Shown: positions 1-7,099 of the stretch, piece after piece | Position numbering within the stretch: the stretch's first letter is position 1 | Layout: each line of letters starts with the position of its first letter | NCBI GenBank assembly: GCA_046294915.1 | Contig: JBKBOE010000011.1 | Location: forward strand, 1-51,197 | Source of the DNA: UBA2336 sp046294915 | GTDB lineage: Bacteria > Bacteroidota > Bacteroidia > Cytophagales > Cyclobacteriaceae | Reading direction: 5' to 3' | Length of the DNA stretch: 51,197 bases | Notes under the pieces: generated by a model | What the model saw: only the letters and a program-made list of their open reading frames with translations | What the model was told of the DNA's origin: nothing | The model's database searches: none | Made by a program: the position numbers and the translations under genes

Positions 1-254
1 AAAACTCTGGGGTCAGTTCCAATTGTCCATTCGTACGTATCGAAGTCATCCTCGGCTAGAAAGGTAATGAAGTTATATTGAAGAGCAGAGTCGGTTTCTA
101 CCAGGCTGTCCCCCACATTTTCGTAAATAATGAAATTTCCAGTGAATGGCCTTATATCTTGGCAGGGATCTGTTTTTTTTACATTCACTGGATCGCAACC
201 ACTAAAAGAAAGTACTGCCCCGCTAAGACTAAGAATAAGGAACCTGAGAGCCAT
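1..254 (-). CDS. Partial lipoprotein (5' end only, runs off left edge)
   Basis: An open frame starts with ATG at 254-252 and stays open to base 1, giving 84 residues without a stop. The N-terminus is a short hydrophobic signal peptide ending in the lipobox FSGC (Cys20), so the product should be an outer-membrane or periplasmic lipoprotein. After the lipobox come the segments DPCQDIRPFTGNF and TYEWTIGTDPR. The latter resembles the W-x-I-G strand of PKD-like or lipocalin-like beta domains found in Bacteroidota lipoproteins, but too little is present to name a family. A TAATTTTC element lies about 20 bases upstream of the start on the minus strand, one base off the TAnnTTTG -7 consensus. Coding status is inferred from the signal peptide and lipobox. 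Confidence 0.75.
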   Translation of the reverse strand, partial: MALRFLILSLSGAVLSFSGCDPVNVKKTDPCQDIRPFTGNFIIYENVGDSLVETDSALQYNFITFLAEDDFDTYEWTIGTDPRV

Positions 255-290
255 ATTTTGAAATAGTTAAGAAAATTAATGCATAAACCC

Positions 291-312
291 TAAAGGTGAG
301 TTAAAGGTGAGT
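291..312. repeat. 11-base tandem direct repeat
   Basis: The unit TAAAGGTGAGT occurs twice head to tail at 291-301 and 302-312. The second copy also forms one arm of the inverted repeat with 425-435. Confidence 0.8.
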
Positions 313-435
313 TGGAAAGCTAAAATTATTTTTGTAATAGTTTTAAAATGAGGCAACTCAACCCTGCGTACGGGGGAGCCTGATAGTAAAAGTATAGCCT
401 TCGGTTTTTTTTTGCAAAATTTTGAACTCACCTTA
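302..435. repeat. Short element bounded by inverted repeats (MITE-like, speculative)
   Basis: AAGGTGAGTT at 304-313 is matched exactly by its reverse complement at 425-434, and both arms extend by TA-rich bases (TAAAGGTGAGTT and TAAGGTGAGTT). The 111 bases between are A/T rich and contain an imperfect GC hairpin. The structure is seen directly; calling it a miniature transposable element is inference, and no flanking target duplication is certain. Confidence 0.35.
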
Positions 436-561
436 CCCGCGTGCCTTTTGTTTTCATTTTTTACGATAGAATGATTTAGAACCTGTAAAAACAAGCATCA
501 TCGCAGGTTTCTTTCCGCAGAATTGATGTAAGTTTCCGGCTGGTTTTGCCGCTTATTCAAC

Positions 562-1224
562 ATGAAGTTTTTCGACATCAGCAATATTTTCTTTGAACTG
601 TGGGGCTACCCCATGAGCTACCTGGAGTTTTTTGGCACGGTGGCCGGTTTTATGGCCGTGTACCTGGCTTCGCGCGCCCACATCTGGAGTTGGCCGCTGG
701 GCCTCATTAACGTTACGCTGTTCTTCTTCCTGTTTTACCAGGTGCAGCTTTACCCCGATATGTTCTTGCAGATCTTTTTTTTCATCACCAACATACTCGG
801 CTGGTGGCGGTGGGCACATCCCAAACCGTTTGAGGAAGACAAAAAAAAGCAACTCAAGGTTAGTTACATGCCCGCCCGCCATTTGCTGGCATTGCTCCTT
901 GCAGGCGTTGCCGGAACGGTGTTGTTCGGCTCACTGGCCAGCCGACTGCACGAGTGGTTTCCCGTGCTGTTCGGCAAACCCAGCGCATTTCCGTACCTCG
1001 ATTCGTTTGTTACGGTAATGAGCATCATCACCACCTTTCTGATGATTCAGAAGAAAATCGAAAGCTGGATCATCTGGATTGTAGTGGATGTGGTGGCCAC
1101 CTATATGTACTACATGAAGGAAATCAGATTCGTGGCATTCGAATACCTGATATTTTGTTTTATTGCGGCCTATGGGTTTTGGAATTGGCGGAGAGAGCAT
1201 AGGTCTTACAATATTCGTCTTTAA
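562..1224 (+). CDS. pnuC: Nicotinamide riboside transporter PnuC
   Basis: This 220-residue polytopic inner-membrane protein matches the PnuC family of vitamin-precursor facilitators. Visible family features are the WSWPLG segment (42-47), the aromatic GWWRW motif (80-84), the ESWIIWIVVDV helix (167-177) and a C-terminal YGFWNWRR (204-211). The family facilitates diffusion of nicotinamide riboside, or in some Bacteroidota thiamine, which is trapped by an intracellular kinase. The NadR-type kinase at 2097 fits the nicotinamide riboside role, and no TPP riboswitch is seen upstream, which argues against thiamine. Its stop overlaps the convergent gene 1221-2057 by four bases. The start at 562 gives a normal-length family member. 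Confidence 0.9.
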   Translation: MKFFDISNIFFELWGYPMSYLEFFGTVAGFMAVYLASRAHIWSWPLGLINVTLFFFLFYQVQLYPDMFLQIFFFITNILGWWRWAHPKPFEEDKKKQLKVSYMPARHLLALLLAGVAGTVLFGSLASRLHEWFPVLFGKPSAFPYLDSFVTVMSIITTFLMIQKKIESWIIWIVVDVVATYMYYMKEIRFVAFEYLIFCFIAAYGFWNWRREHRSYNIRL

Positions 1225-2057
1225 TCTTTGGGCAAATACTTTTCTTTTGGAGAAATTTTTTCCCATGCTTCACGGGGCATAATTGCCAGGCTTCCTTTTT
1301 TTAAATCCCATATGGAAACAGTTTTGTTAGAAAAAACATAGTGAGTATTCCAGGTGGTAAACTTTCCGTAGAGCATGAGTGTGCATAGATCGGTAGGTGT
1401 AATTAATTCACCGGTTTCAGGCAGGTGGGTGTGCATGGTAGCTGTAATTATTTGACCTTCAGGAGCATTGGCTAAGTCAAAAGTAATCAGACTTTTATGG
1501 AGTAGTTTTTTTTCTTTTAACCTGCTTCTTTTATCAAATGTCAGCAGGTAATCATTACCAAAAACAATTAGTCCTTGTTGTTGAGGCCCGGTAAGAATGT
1601 AAACCCGCTTTCCTTTTTCATCGATTAACGGAATCAGATTGGGGTTAAACCCTTTGTAAAACTTGAATAGAGTATCCGTTTGTAATTCCTTCAAACCAAT
1701 ATTTCGAATCGTAAATAAATCCAACTCTCTTTTATCCAGATCTCGTTCACTTCCATCAACCCGGGCAGTTTGTGTATTGTAGGTGCTATCAAAAGTAAAT
1801 GATGCGATTATTTTAGGATTTTCTTGATTCGAATAGAATACACATGTAGTTAGTTTTTCGTGGGTATATGAAAAGTATCCTCCAACTCTGGATTGCTTTT
1901 GACTAAATTTTTCTAAAAACAAATCGGTTCCATACCAGGAAGCCATTTCTGATCGAAATAGTTTGTTTGCTTCTTTAACTATTTCATCGCTACTTTTTTG
2001 CTGTGCATAGATTGCATGGCTAAGCAAAAGTGTAATAAGAATAATTGGTCTGAACAT
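1221..2057 (-). CDS. Exported protein of unknown function with a JAMM-like HxH...TxxD motif
   Basis: This 278-residue protein has a clear signal peptide (residues 1-18, ending AIYAQ) and should be periplasmic or secreted. I do not recognise the family with certainty. Near the C-terminus H209-T-H211, eight residues, then T220-P-T-D223 matches the spacing of the JAMM/MPN+ metalloprotease motif (HxH-x(7-10)-SxxD) with Thr for Ser. It is followed by WNTHYVFS and VSIWDL, which look like the beta strands after that motif. The gene lies between pnuC and the NadR-type kinase on the opposite strand, overlaps the pnuC stop by four bases and starts only 39 bases from the kinase start. By eye it is distinctly more A/T rich than both neighbours, suggesting later insertion. 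Function unknown; metal-dependent hydrolase is a hypothesis. Confidence 0.8.
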   Translation of the reverse strand: MFRPIILITLLLSHAIYAQQKSSDEIVKEANKLFRSEMASWYGTDLFLEKFSQKQSRVGGYFSYTHEKLTTCVFYSNQENPKIIASFTFDSTYNTQTARVDGSERDLDKRELDLFTIRNIGLKELQTDTLFKFYKGFNPNLIPLIDEKGKRVYILTGPQQQGLIVFGNDYLLTFDKRSRLKEKKLLHKSLITFDLANAPEGQIITATMHTHLPETGELITPTDLCTLMLYGKFTTWNTHYVFSNKTVSIWDLKKGSLAIMPREAWEKISPKEKYLPKD

Positions 2058-2096
2058 TATAATAACTTACCTTTTAATAAAATTAGTAAGGTTGAA

Positions 2097-2627
2097 ATGA
2101 TTAACAACATTTCGCTTCTCTGTTTCTACGGCCCCGAAAGCACCGGCAAAACGGTAATGGCCCAAAAAATGGCTGCCCACTACCGCACCGAATGGGTGCC
2201 TGAAGTAGCCCGCGAGTTTATCACCTCCAACACGTTTAACCGCGAAGACATCATCACCATTGGCCGGGCACAAACCGAACGGATTTTTCTGAAAGCCCGC
2301 AAGGCCAACAAAATACTCTTTTGCGATACCGACCTCATCACCACCCAAATCTACTCCCGCCATTACCTGGGCGTAGTGCCTCCCGTATTGTACGAGCTGG
2401 AAAAAATGGTGGCGTACGACCGCTATTTTTTGTTTGATGTGGATGTGCCCTGGGTGAGTGACGGCCTTCGCGATATCGGTGAGCAGGAAAAACGGTTAAC
2501 TATGCTGGGCATCTTCCAAACGGAACTGGACAGGAGGCAAATACCTTATGTATGGGTGCGGGGCAACTGGACGGAGCGGGAGCAGATCATCCATACGGAA
2601 ATCAAACGGTTACTAACTCAATCCTGA
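2097..2627 (+). CDS. NadR-type AAA ATPase / ribosylnicotinamide kinase domain protein
   Basis: The 176-residue protein has a Walker A motif GPESTGKT at residues 12-19 followed by the EVAREF segment typical of the NadR C-terminal kinase domain (AAA_28). The adenylyltransferase domain of full NadR is absent, so this is a stand-alone kinase expected to phosphorylate nicotinamide riboside to NMN in the cytoplasm, driving PnuC-mediated uptake. The frame is open upstream to 1998, but residues before MINNIS are not family-like and lie inside the divergent gene, so ATG 2097 is chosen. The C-terminus overlaps the convergent CpcT-like gene by ten bases (2618-2627). Substrate assignment rests on the family and on pnuC nearby. 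Confidence 0.85.
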   Translation: MINNISLLCFYGPESTGKTVMAQKMAAHYRTEWVPEVAREFITSNTFNREDIITIGRAQTERIFLKARKANKILFCDTDLITTQIYSRHYLGVVPPVLYELEKMVAYDRYFLFDVDVPWVSDGLRDIGEQEKRLTMLGIFQTELDRRQIPYVWVRGNWTEREQIIHTEIKRLLTQS

Positions 2628-3226
2628 GGGATTTTTTTGAATTCGTAACCGCCACGTGTGGATCCCCAAACCTGGGTGCCCATTGAATTAAATCCCTGGT
2701 CAAGCGTTATCATTTTGTCTTTGTTAATAACAGCTTTCGAGGTAGCATAAGCGGCACCCCGCAGGTCGCTGGGGCATTTCTTACCCACGGTGCTGCCAAC
2801 AAATGTTTCGCTGTCCTGTCGTTTGATAACCACTTCGCACCCTTCGCGGGTAGTTAAGTCTGCGCGGCTTAGTGTTTCTACTTCTTCAGGCTTTCCGGCA
2901 AATTCAAGCGGATCGTCAAAGGTATAGATTATGCTCTCTATGCCGCGCGAGGTTAAGGTTAGCTGATAGATGCGCTGCCGATATGGCCGGTCGGGAGTAC
3001 GTGCATCGGCCTGTTCCACGTATAACCAGTATCCATCGGTGCGGTTTTTCCAGATGGGGTACACAGCCAGCCGGATATCATAAAAGTTAGTATCGCGCTG
3101 GGCTTGTTCTTTGGAGCTGAAGTTTCCAGTCATCCAGTCGCGCAGTTCGCGCAAGTCGCGATCAGACTGGGCAAGGGCACCTGAAACAAGGGAGGTGATC
3201 AGAAAAAAAATAATTCTGCTCTTCAT
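2618..3226 (-). CDS. Exported CpcT/CpeT-family protein
   Basis: The 202-residue product has a signal peptide (1-19, SGALAQ). The mature part carries the CpcT/CpeT signature in order: WMTGNFSS (31-38), DIRLAVYPIW (50-59), WLYVEQA (67-73) and PYRQRIY (81-87). In cyanobacteria this fold attaches bilins to phycobiliproteins. Nothing in this window suggests phycobilisomes, and exported homologues are known in many Bacteroidota without a defined role, so the ligand here is unknown. The start ATG overlaps the stop of the upstream sugar transporter as ATGA (3223-3226), which indicates translational coupling and co-expression. Family call is firm; function is not. Confidence 0.85.
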   Translation of the reverse strand: MKSRIIFFLITSLVSGALAQSDRDLRELRDWMTGNFSSKEQAQRDTNFYDIRLAVYPIWKNRTDGYWLYVEQADARTPDRPYRQRIYQLTLTSRGIESIIYTFDDPLEFAGKPEEVETLSRADLTTREGCEVVIKRQDSETFVGSTVGKKCPSDLRGAAYATSKAVINKDKMITLDQGFNSMGTQVWGSTRGGYEFKKIPQD

Positions 3227-4497
3227 TTCTTTCCGGTTTTATAGCCCGCCATGGCATAAAAGAGAATGTAAAGGTAAGATGGAAGCACACACCAGAAAAA
3301 GGCGGCTTGTGAACTCAGCGCAAAACCTTCGGGATTAACCAGGTGCCCATATACCTGGGGAATAATAGCCCCACCGGCAATACCCATTATCAACAGGGCC
3401 GAACCGATTTTGGTAAACCGCCCAAGGCCGTCAATGGCCAGCGGAAAAATGGCCGGCCACATTAACGCATTAGCCAGACCAAGTAAAGCAATAAACAGAA
3501 TGCTGATGTACCCGGATGTAAAATAGGCCAGCGTTACAAAAACCATCCCGGTAATGGCCGAGTATTTAAGTGCGTCCTGTTGCCGTATGTATTTCGGGAT
3601 GGTAATGATGCCGATGATGTAGCCCGCCACCATCGACCACAAGGTATAGGATGTAAAATTTTTGGTTTCATCCAGGCTCATGCCCAGGGCCTTTCCGTAC
3701 GGGCCAATTACATCGCCTGCCATGACCTCGGCACCCACATAAACAAAAATGCAAACGGCACCGAGCAGCAGGTGCGGAAATTGCAAAATGCTGTTTTTGC
3801 TTTTTGACAGCGGGCTTTCTGATTCATCGTTGGCGGCCTCAATTTCCGGCAGCGCTGAGAACCCGATCATCAGCGCCAGAAGGCAAAGCACCAATGCCAT
3901 GATAAGGTAAGGCATAACAATGCGTTGTGCCAGCGTATGCATGAGTTGAACCCGCAGTTGTTCATCGGTAGCCGAAAGAATCTGCGATTCAATTTCGGAG
4001 GCTCCGCTCAGCACAATAGCGCTTAGTATAAGTGGACTTAACGCTCCGGCAACTTTATTGCAAATGCCCATGATGGATATTCGTTTGGCGGCTGATTCCA
4101 TCGGGCCGATGATGGAGATGTACGGATTGGAAGCGGTTTGAAGAATGGACAAGCCCATACCCTGAACAAACAAACCGGTTAAAAATAACCCAAAACTGCG
4201 GGCGTTGGCAGCGGGTATAAACAGCAGCGCCCCGGCCGCCATCACTACAAGGCCCAGGGCCATGCCTTTTTTAAAACCCGTTTTTTTAAGAATGAAGGAT
4301 GAGGGAATGGCCAGAAAGAAATACGCCATGTAAAAGGCAAAAGTCACCAGCAGCGCCTGTGCGTCAGTTTTTAATCCGCAGGCCAGTTTTAAAAAGGGTA
4401 TGAGCGTGCCGTTAAGCCAGGTAACAAACCCGAAAATGAAAAACAAAATACCGATAATGGTAATTGCGTAGGTATAATGATTGCCCTTTTGCTGCAT
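3223..4497 (-). CDS. Sugar MFS transporter, FucP/GluP-like
   Basis: A 424-residue major facilitator with about twelve hydrophobic segments. It opens with the FGFVTWLNGTLIPFLK stretch (22-37) and has LQTASNPYI further on, both hallmarks of the FucP (fucose/glucose/galactose:H+ symporter) subfamily. An in-frame start 17 codons upstream (4548) is possible, but MQQKGNHY at 4497 matches the usual family N-terminus and leaves room for a divergent promoter. It overlaps the downstream CpcT-like gene by four bases and diverges from a sugar nucleotidyltransferase, so the set may handle uptake and activation of a hexose. The exact sugar cannot be read from the sequence. Confidence 0.88.
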   Translation of the reverse strand: MQQKGNHYTYAITIIGILFFIFGFVTWLNGTLIPFLKLACGLKTDAQALLVTFAFYMAYFFLAIPSSFILKKTGFKKGMALGLVVMAAGALLFIPAANARSFGLFLTGLFVQGMGLSILQTASNPYISIIGPMESAAKRISIMGICNKVAGALSPLILSAIVLSGASEIESQILSATDEQLRVQLMHTLAQRIVMPYLIMALVLCLLALMIGFSALPEIEAANDESESPLSKSKNSILQFPHLLLGAVCIFVYVGAEVMAGDVIGPYGKALGMSLDETKNFTSYTLWSMVAGYIIGIITIPKYIRQQDALKYSAITGMVFVTLAYFTSGYISILFIALLGLANALMWPAIFPLAIDGLGRFTKIGSALLIMGIAGGAIIPQVYGHLVNPEGFALSSQAAFFWCVLPSYLYILFYAMAGYKTGKK

Positions 4498-4510
4498 ACC
4501 CTTATTTTTG
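4481..4510 (+). promoter_or_regulatory. Bacteroidota-type promoter for the nucleotidyltransferase
   Basis: TTG at 4481-4483, a 19-base spacer and TATTTTTG at 4503-4510 match the Bacteroidota -33/-7 consensus (TTG-N19-TAnnTTTG) exactly. Predicted start of transcription is near 4516, giving a leader of about 39 bases before ATG 4555. The -33 element lies within the first codons of the divergent transporter gene. Confidence 0.65.
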
Positions 4511-4554
4511 ATTGTAAATAATTTTCGAGTATACAGTAAAATAAACAAAGCACC

Positions 4555-5460
4555 ATGAACGCATCCGGTAAATTAACCTTGCTTGTACTGGCGGCCGGCA
4601 TAGGCAGTCGCTATGGAGGCATTAAACAGATTGACGGCTTTGGCCCCAATGGCGAAACCATTATGGACTATTCGCTCTATGATGCTCTCCGTGCAGGATT
4701 TACCAAAGTGGTGTTCATTGTGCGCGATGAAATACTGGAAATCGTAAAAGAGAAATTCTTGCCCAAACTCAATAGCAAAGTTGAGGTGGAGTTTGTCATC
4801 CAGTCGATGGATAAACTGGTTCCGAATGAATACCAAAACCCGGAACGTAAAAAACCCTGGGGTACTGGCCATGCCATGCTGTGCGCAAAAGAGGTTATAA
4901 ACGAGCCGTTTGCCGTAATCAATGCCGATGATTTTTATGGACAGGCCGCCTTTAAAAACGTAGCTGAATTTTTCAGAACAAATACCGATGGCACGCATGC
5001 ATTAATTGGTTACACCCTTAAAAATGTGCTTTCCGATTACGGCAGTGTTTCGCGCGGGGTGGGCGAAGAGGATGCCAACGGGTTTCTTACTTCAGTTGTT
5101 GAACGAAAAACGATTGTAAAAGAGAACGGAAAAATCATCGCGAAAGAACCTGAAGGCGATATAATCATGAATCCGGAAGCGAAAACGTCTATGAACTTCT
5201 GGGGTTTTCATCCGTCTATTTTTGCTGTTGCTGAAAAACTGTTTAGTGAATTTTTAAAGAATAATCATAAGGACGTTAAAGCCGAATTTTTTATTCCCAT
5301 CATTGCCAACGCGCTGGTGAAAAGCGGGGAAGGAAAAATAAAAGTAATCTCCGGTGGCGATGTGTGGTTTGGGGTAACCTACCAGGAAGATAAAGAAGAG
5401 GTAGTGGGCAAAATCGGGGAACTGATTGATAAAGGCGAGTATCCCCAAAAACTTTGGTAA
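4555..5460 (+). CDS. Sugar-phosphate nucleotidyltransferase family protein
   Basis: The 301-residue protein begins with the NTP-transferase signature LAAGIGSRYGG (12-22) and KQID, followed by the NADD metal-binding segment (INADDFYG). This places it in the GT-A-like nucleotidyltransferase superfamily that makes NDP-sugars from sugar-1-phosphates. It lacks features that would name it GalU, RmlA or GlmU. Divergent placement next to a FucP-like transporter suggests a role in activating an imported sugar, but that is inference. A consensus promoter lies directly upstream, and a bidirectional hairpin terminator follows the stop. Confidence 0.8.
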   Translation: MNASGKLTLLVLAAGIGSRYGGIKQIDGFGPNGETIMDYSLYDALRAGFTKVVFIVRDEILEIVKEKFLPKLNSKVEVEFVIQSMDKLVPNEYQNPERKKPWGTGHAMLCAKEVINEPFAVINADDFYGQAAFKNVAEFFRTNTDGTHALIGYTLKNVLSDYGSVSRGVGEEDANGFLTSVVERKTIVKENGKIIAKEPEGDIIMNPEAKTSMNFWGFHPSIFAVAEKLFSEFLKNNHKDVKAEFFIPIIANALVKSGEGKIKVISGGDVWFGVTYQEDKEEVVGKIGELIDKGEYPQKLW

Positions 5461-5487
5461 GGTTGCCGGTATCGGTTACCGGCAACC
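5461..5487. terminator. Bidirectional hairpin terminator between convergent genes
   Basis: An 11-base perfect stem (5461-5471 with 5477-5487, GGTTGCCGGTA/TACCGGCAACC) with a five-base loop starts directly after the nucleotidyltransferase stop and sits before the convergent ndk stop. On the minus strand it is followed by a short T-run (AAAGTTTTT). Confidence 0.65.
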
Positions 5488-5494
5488 ATACCGG

Positions 5495-5914
5495 TTAAAA
5501 CTGCTCCAGTTTCGAAAAGAAAAAGTTTCCTTCAATCTCGGCATTTACATCGCTGTCGGAACCATGGATGGCATTGGCCTCGATGGATTTGGCAAACAGG
5601 TTACGAATAGTACCAGGGGCTGCCTTTTGCGGATCGGTTGACCCGATCAAGTTGCGAAAATCTTCAACCGCATTATCCTTCTCCAGAATCATCGGCACAA
5701 TTGGTCCGGACGACATGTAGTTGCACAGGTCGTTGTAAAACGGGCGCTCCTTATGGATAGCATAAAATTGCCCGGCACGTTCTTTAGTCAGTAGCGTTTT
5801 TTTCATCGCTACAATCCGAAAGCCCGCTTCTTCAATCAATTTGGTAATTGCCCCGGTGTTGCCGGCCGATACGGCATCGGGCTTAATCATGGTAAATGTT
5901 CTGTTTCCTGCCAT
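5495..5914 (-). CDS. ndk: Nucleoside diphosphate kinase
   Basis: The 139-residue protein has the complete NDK fold: TMIKPDAV near the N-terminus (8-15), the RPFY/SGP region (57-71), and the active-site NAIHGSDS with phospho-accepting His117. It transfers the gamma phosphate from ATP to NDPs, balancing nucleoside triphosphate pools in the cytoplasm. Length is normal. It is monocistronic by appearance, divergent from the NrnA-like gene with a -7 like TATTTTTG upstream. Confidence 0.96.
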   Translation of the reverse strand: MAGNRTFTMIKPDAVSAGNTGAITKLIEEAGFRIVAMKKTLLTKERAGQFYAIHKERPFYNDLCNYMSSGPIVPMILEKDNAVEDFRNLIGSTDPQKAAPGTIRNLFAKSIEANAIHGSDSDVNAEIEGNFFFSKLEQF

Positions 5915-5941
5915 GGTATTGGTTTATCAACTTTTCGGCCG

Positions 5942-5949
5942 CAAAAATA
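5942..5949 (-). promoter_or_regulatory. Candidate -7 element for ndk
   Basis: On the minus strand this reads TATTTTTG, a full match to TAnnTTTG, about 28 bases upstream of the ndk ATG. No TTG is seen at the expected 19-base distance, so support is partial. Confidence 0.45.
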
Positions 5950-6009
5950 AGGGTTATTCCATGAAAACCGCCTGGTGCGGGTAAAAACTCAAATCCGGTA
6001 ATTCCTCCT

Positions 6010-6017
6010 TATTTTTG
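6010..6017 (+). promoter_or_regulatory. Candidate -7 element for the NrnA-like gene
   Basis: TATTTTTG matches TAnnTTTG. Transcription would start near 6023, which excludes the in-frame TTG at 6022 as a start codon and supports ATG 6040. No clear -33 TTG at the usual spacing. Confidence 0.45.
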
Positions 6018-6039
6018 CCCTTTGTCGCCAAACCCGTTA

Positions 6040-7065
6040 ATGAAGAATTTAGATGCGTTTAAGCAGTTCATGAGTCAGCCGCGCAGGGTGGTTATTGTAA
6101 CGCATTATAAACCCGATGCGGATGCGCTGGGATCTTCGCTGGGGCTGTGTGGGTACCTTATTAATTGCGGGCATACCGCACAGGTTATTACGCCAAGCGA
6201 TTACCCCGCTTTTCTTCACTGGATGCCGGGCAATGCGCATGTGCTGATTGAGGAGGAGCGGAACAAGCAGGTCATCACCCGCTGTTTCGAAAATGCCGAG
6301 ATTATTTTCTGTCTTGATTTTTCCTCTCTCAACCGCATCAACAACCTGGGTGATTTCGTTAGAAAATCAACGGCTAAAAAAGTGCTGATTGATCACCACC
6401 TGGATCCGGAGCATTTTGCGGATTTTGAACAATGGGATTCACAGGCGGCATCAACTGCCGGCTTGGTCTATGAGTTGATTGTTGAACTGGGCGATCGGAA
6501 TAAAATTGATGCCGCTATTGCAGATTGTCTGTATGCCGGCCTGATGACCGATACCGGTGGCTTCAGGCACAACAACACCAGGCGCGAAGAATTTATGATT
6601 GCCTCTGACCTGGTTTCGCTGGGGGCCAATCCAACAAAAGTATCCAAGCTGATATACGATACGAATACCCTTGACCGCCTCCGGTTGATGGGCTTCGTTC
6701 TCAGTGAAAAACTGATTGTTTTACCCGAATTTAACACAGCCTACATGACGCTGTCGCAAGCGGAACTAAAACGATTCGGTTCGCAAACCGGAGATACTGA
6801 AGGATTTGTGAATTACGGTTTATCCATTAAAGGCATAAGATTATCCGTAATGATTTTTGAACGGAGGGATGAAATTAAGCTCTCCTTTCGCTCATTAGGC
6901 AATTTTTCGGTTAATGAATTGGCGCGCAAACATTTTGAAGGAGGGGGGCATAAAAACGCTGCCGGTGGTCAGAGTAAACTTTCCCTGGAGGCTACCACAC
7001 AAAAATTCCTAGATTTGCTGCCCGAATACCGGTTGCAACTAACTGCTGCTGATGATTCGGAGTAA
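6040..7065 (+). CDS. nrnA: DHH-family phosphoesterase, NrnA-like (nanoRNase / pAp phosphatase)
   Basis: The 341-residue protein contains the DHH motifs in order: PDADALGS (25-32), LIDHH (116-120), the TDTGGFRHNNT segment (170-180) and the DHHA1 glycine motif GGGHKNAAGG (301-310). This arrangement is that of NrnA, which degrades 2-5 nt RNA oligomers and dephosphorylates pAp using Mn2+. Start ATG 6040 is preferred over upstream TTG 6022 because of a -7 element at 6010-6017. It is followed after 34 bases by two FKBP lipoprotein genes. Bacteroidota homologues are often simply called bifunctional oligoribonuclease/PAP phosphatase. Confidence 0.88.
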   Translation: MKNLDAFKQFMSQPRRVVIVTHYKPDADALGSSLGLCGYLINCGHTAQVITPSDYPAFLHWMPGNAHVLIEEERNKQVITRCFENAEIIFCLDFSSLNRINNLGDFVRKSTAKKVLIDHHLDPEHFADFEQWDSQAASTAGLVYELIVELGDRNKIDAAIADCLYAGLMTDTGGFRHNNTRREEFMIASDLVSLGANPTKVSKLIYDTNTLDRLRLMGFVLSEKLIVLPEFNTAYMTLSQAELKRFGSQTGDTEGFVNYGLSIKGIRLSVMIFERRDEIKLSFRSLGNFSVNELARKHFEGGGHKNAAGGQSKLSLEATTQKFLDLLPEYRLQLTAADDSE

Positions 7066-7099
7066 CTAACTATATATTTTCCAAACAAATCCCACATAC

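Larger units (their letters stand above)
255..561. other. 307-base intergenic region with short repeats
   Basis: No convincing gene is visible between the divergent lipoprotein gene and pnuC. The stretch holds an 11-base tandem repeat (291-312), a 10-base inverted repeat (304-313 with 425-434) and an imperfect hairpin around 352-380 (GGC, CTC and CCC pairing with GGG, GAG and CC). A T-run lies at about 405-413. No TPP or other riboswitch core was recognised. A 72-residue minus-strand reading frame crosses it but has no family resemblance. Confidence 0.5.

Noticed and set aside
345..385. Possible TPP or NAD riboswitch before pnuC
   Set aside because: The GC hairpin lacks the conserved core sequences (for example CTGAGA and the ACCTGAT box).
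276..494. 72-residue minus-strand reading frame in the first intergenic gap
   Set aside because: No family resemblance, and it overlaps the inverted-repeat segment; likely chance.
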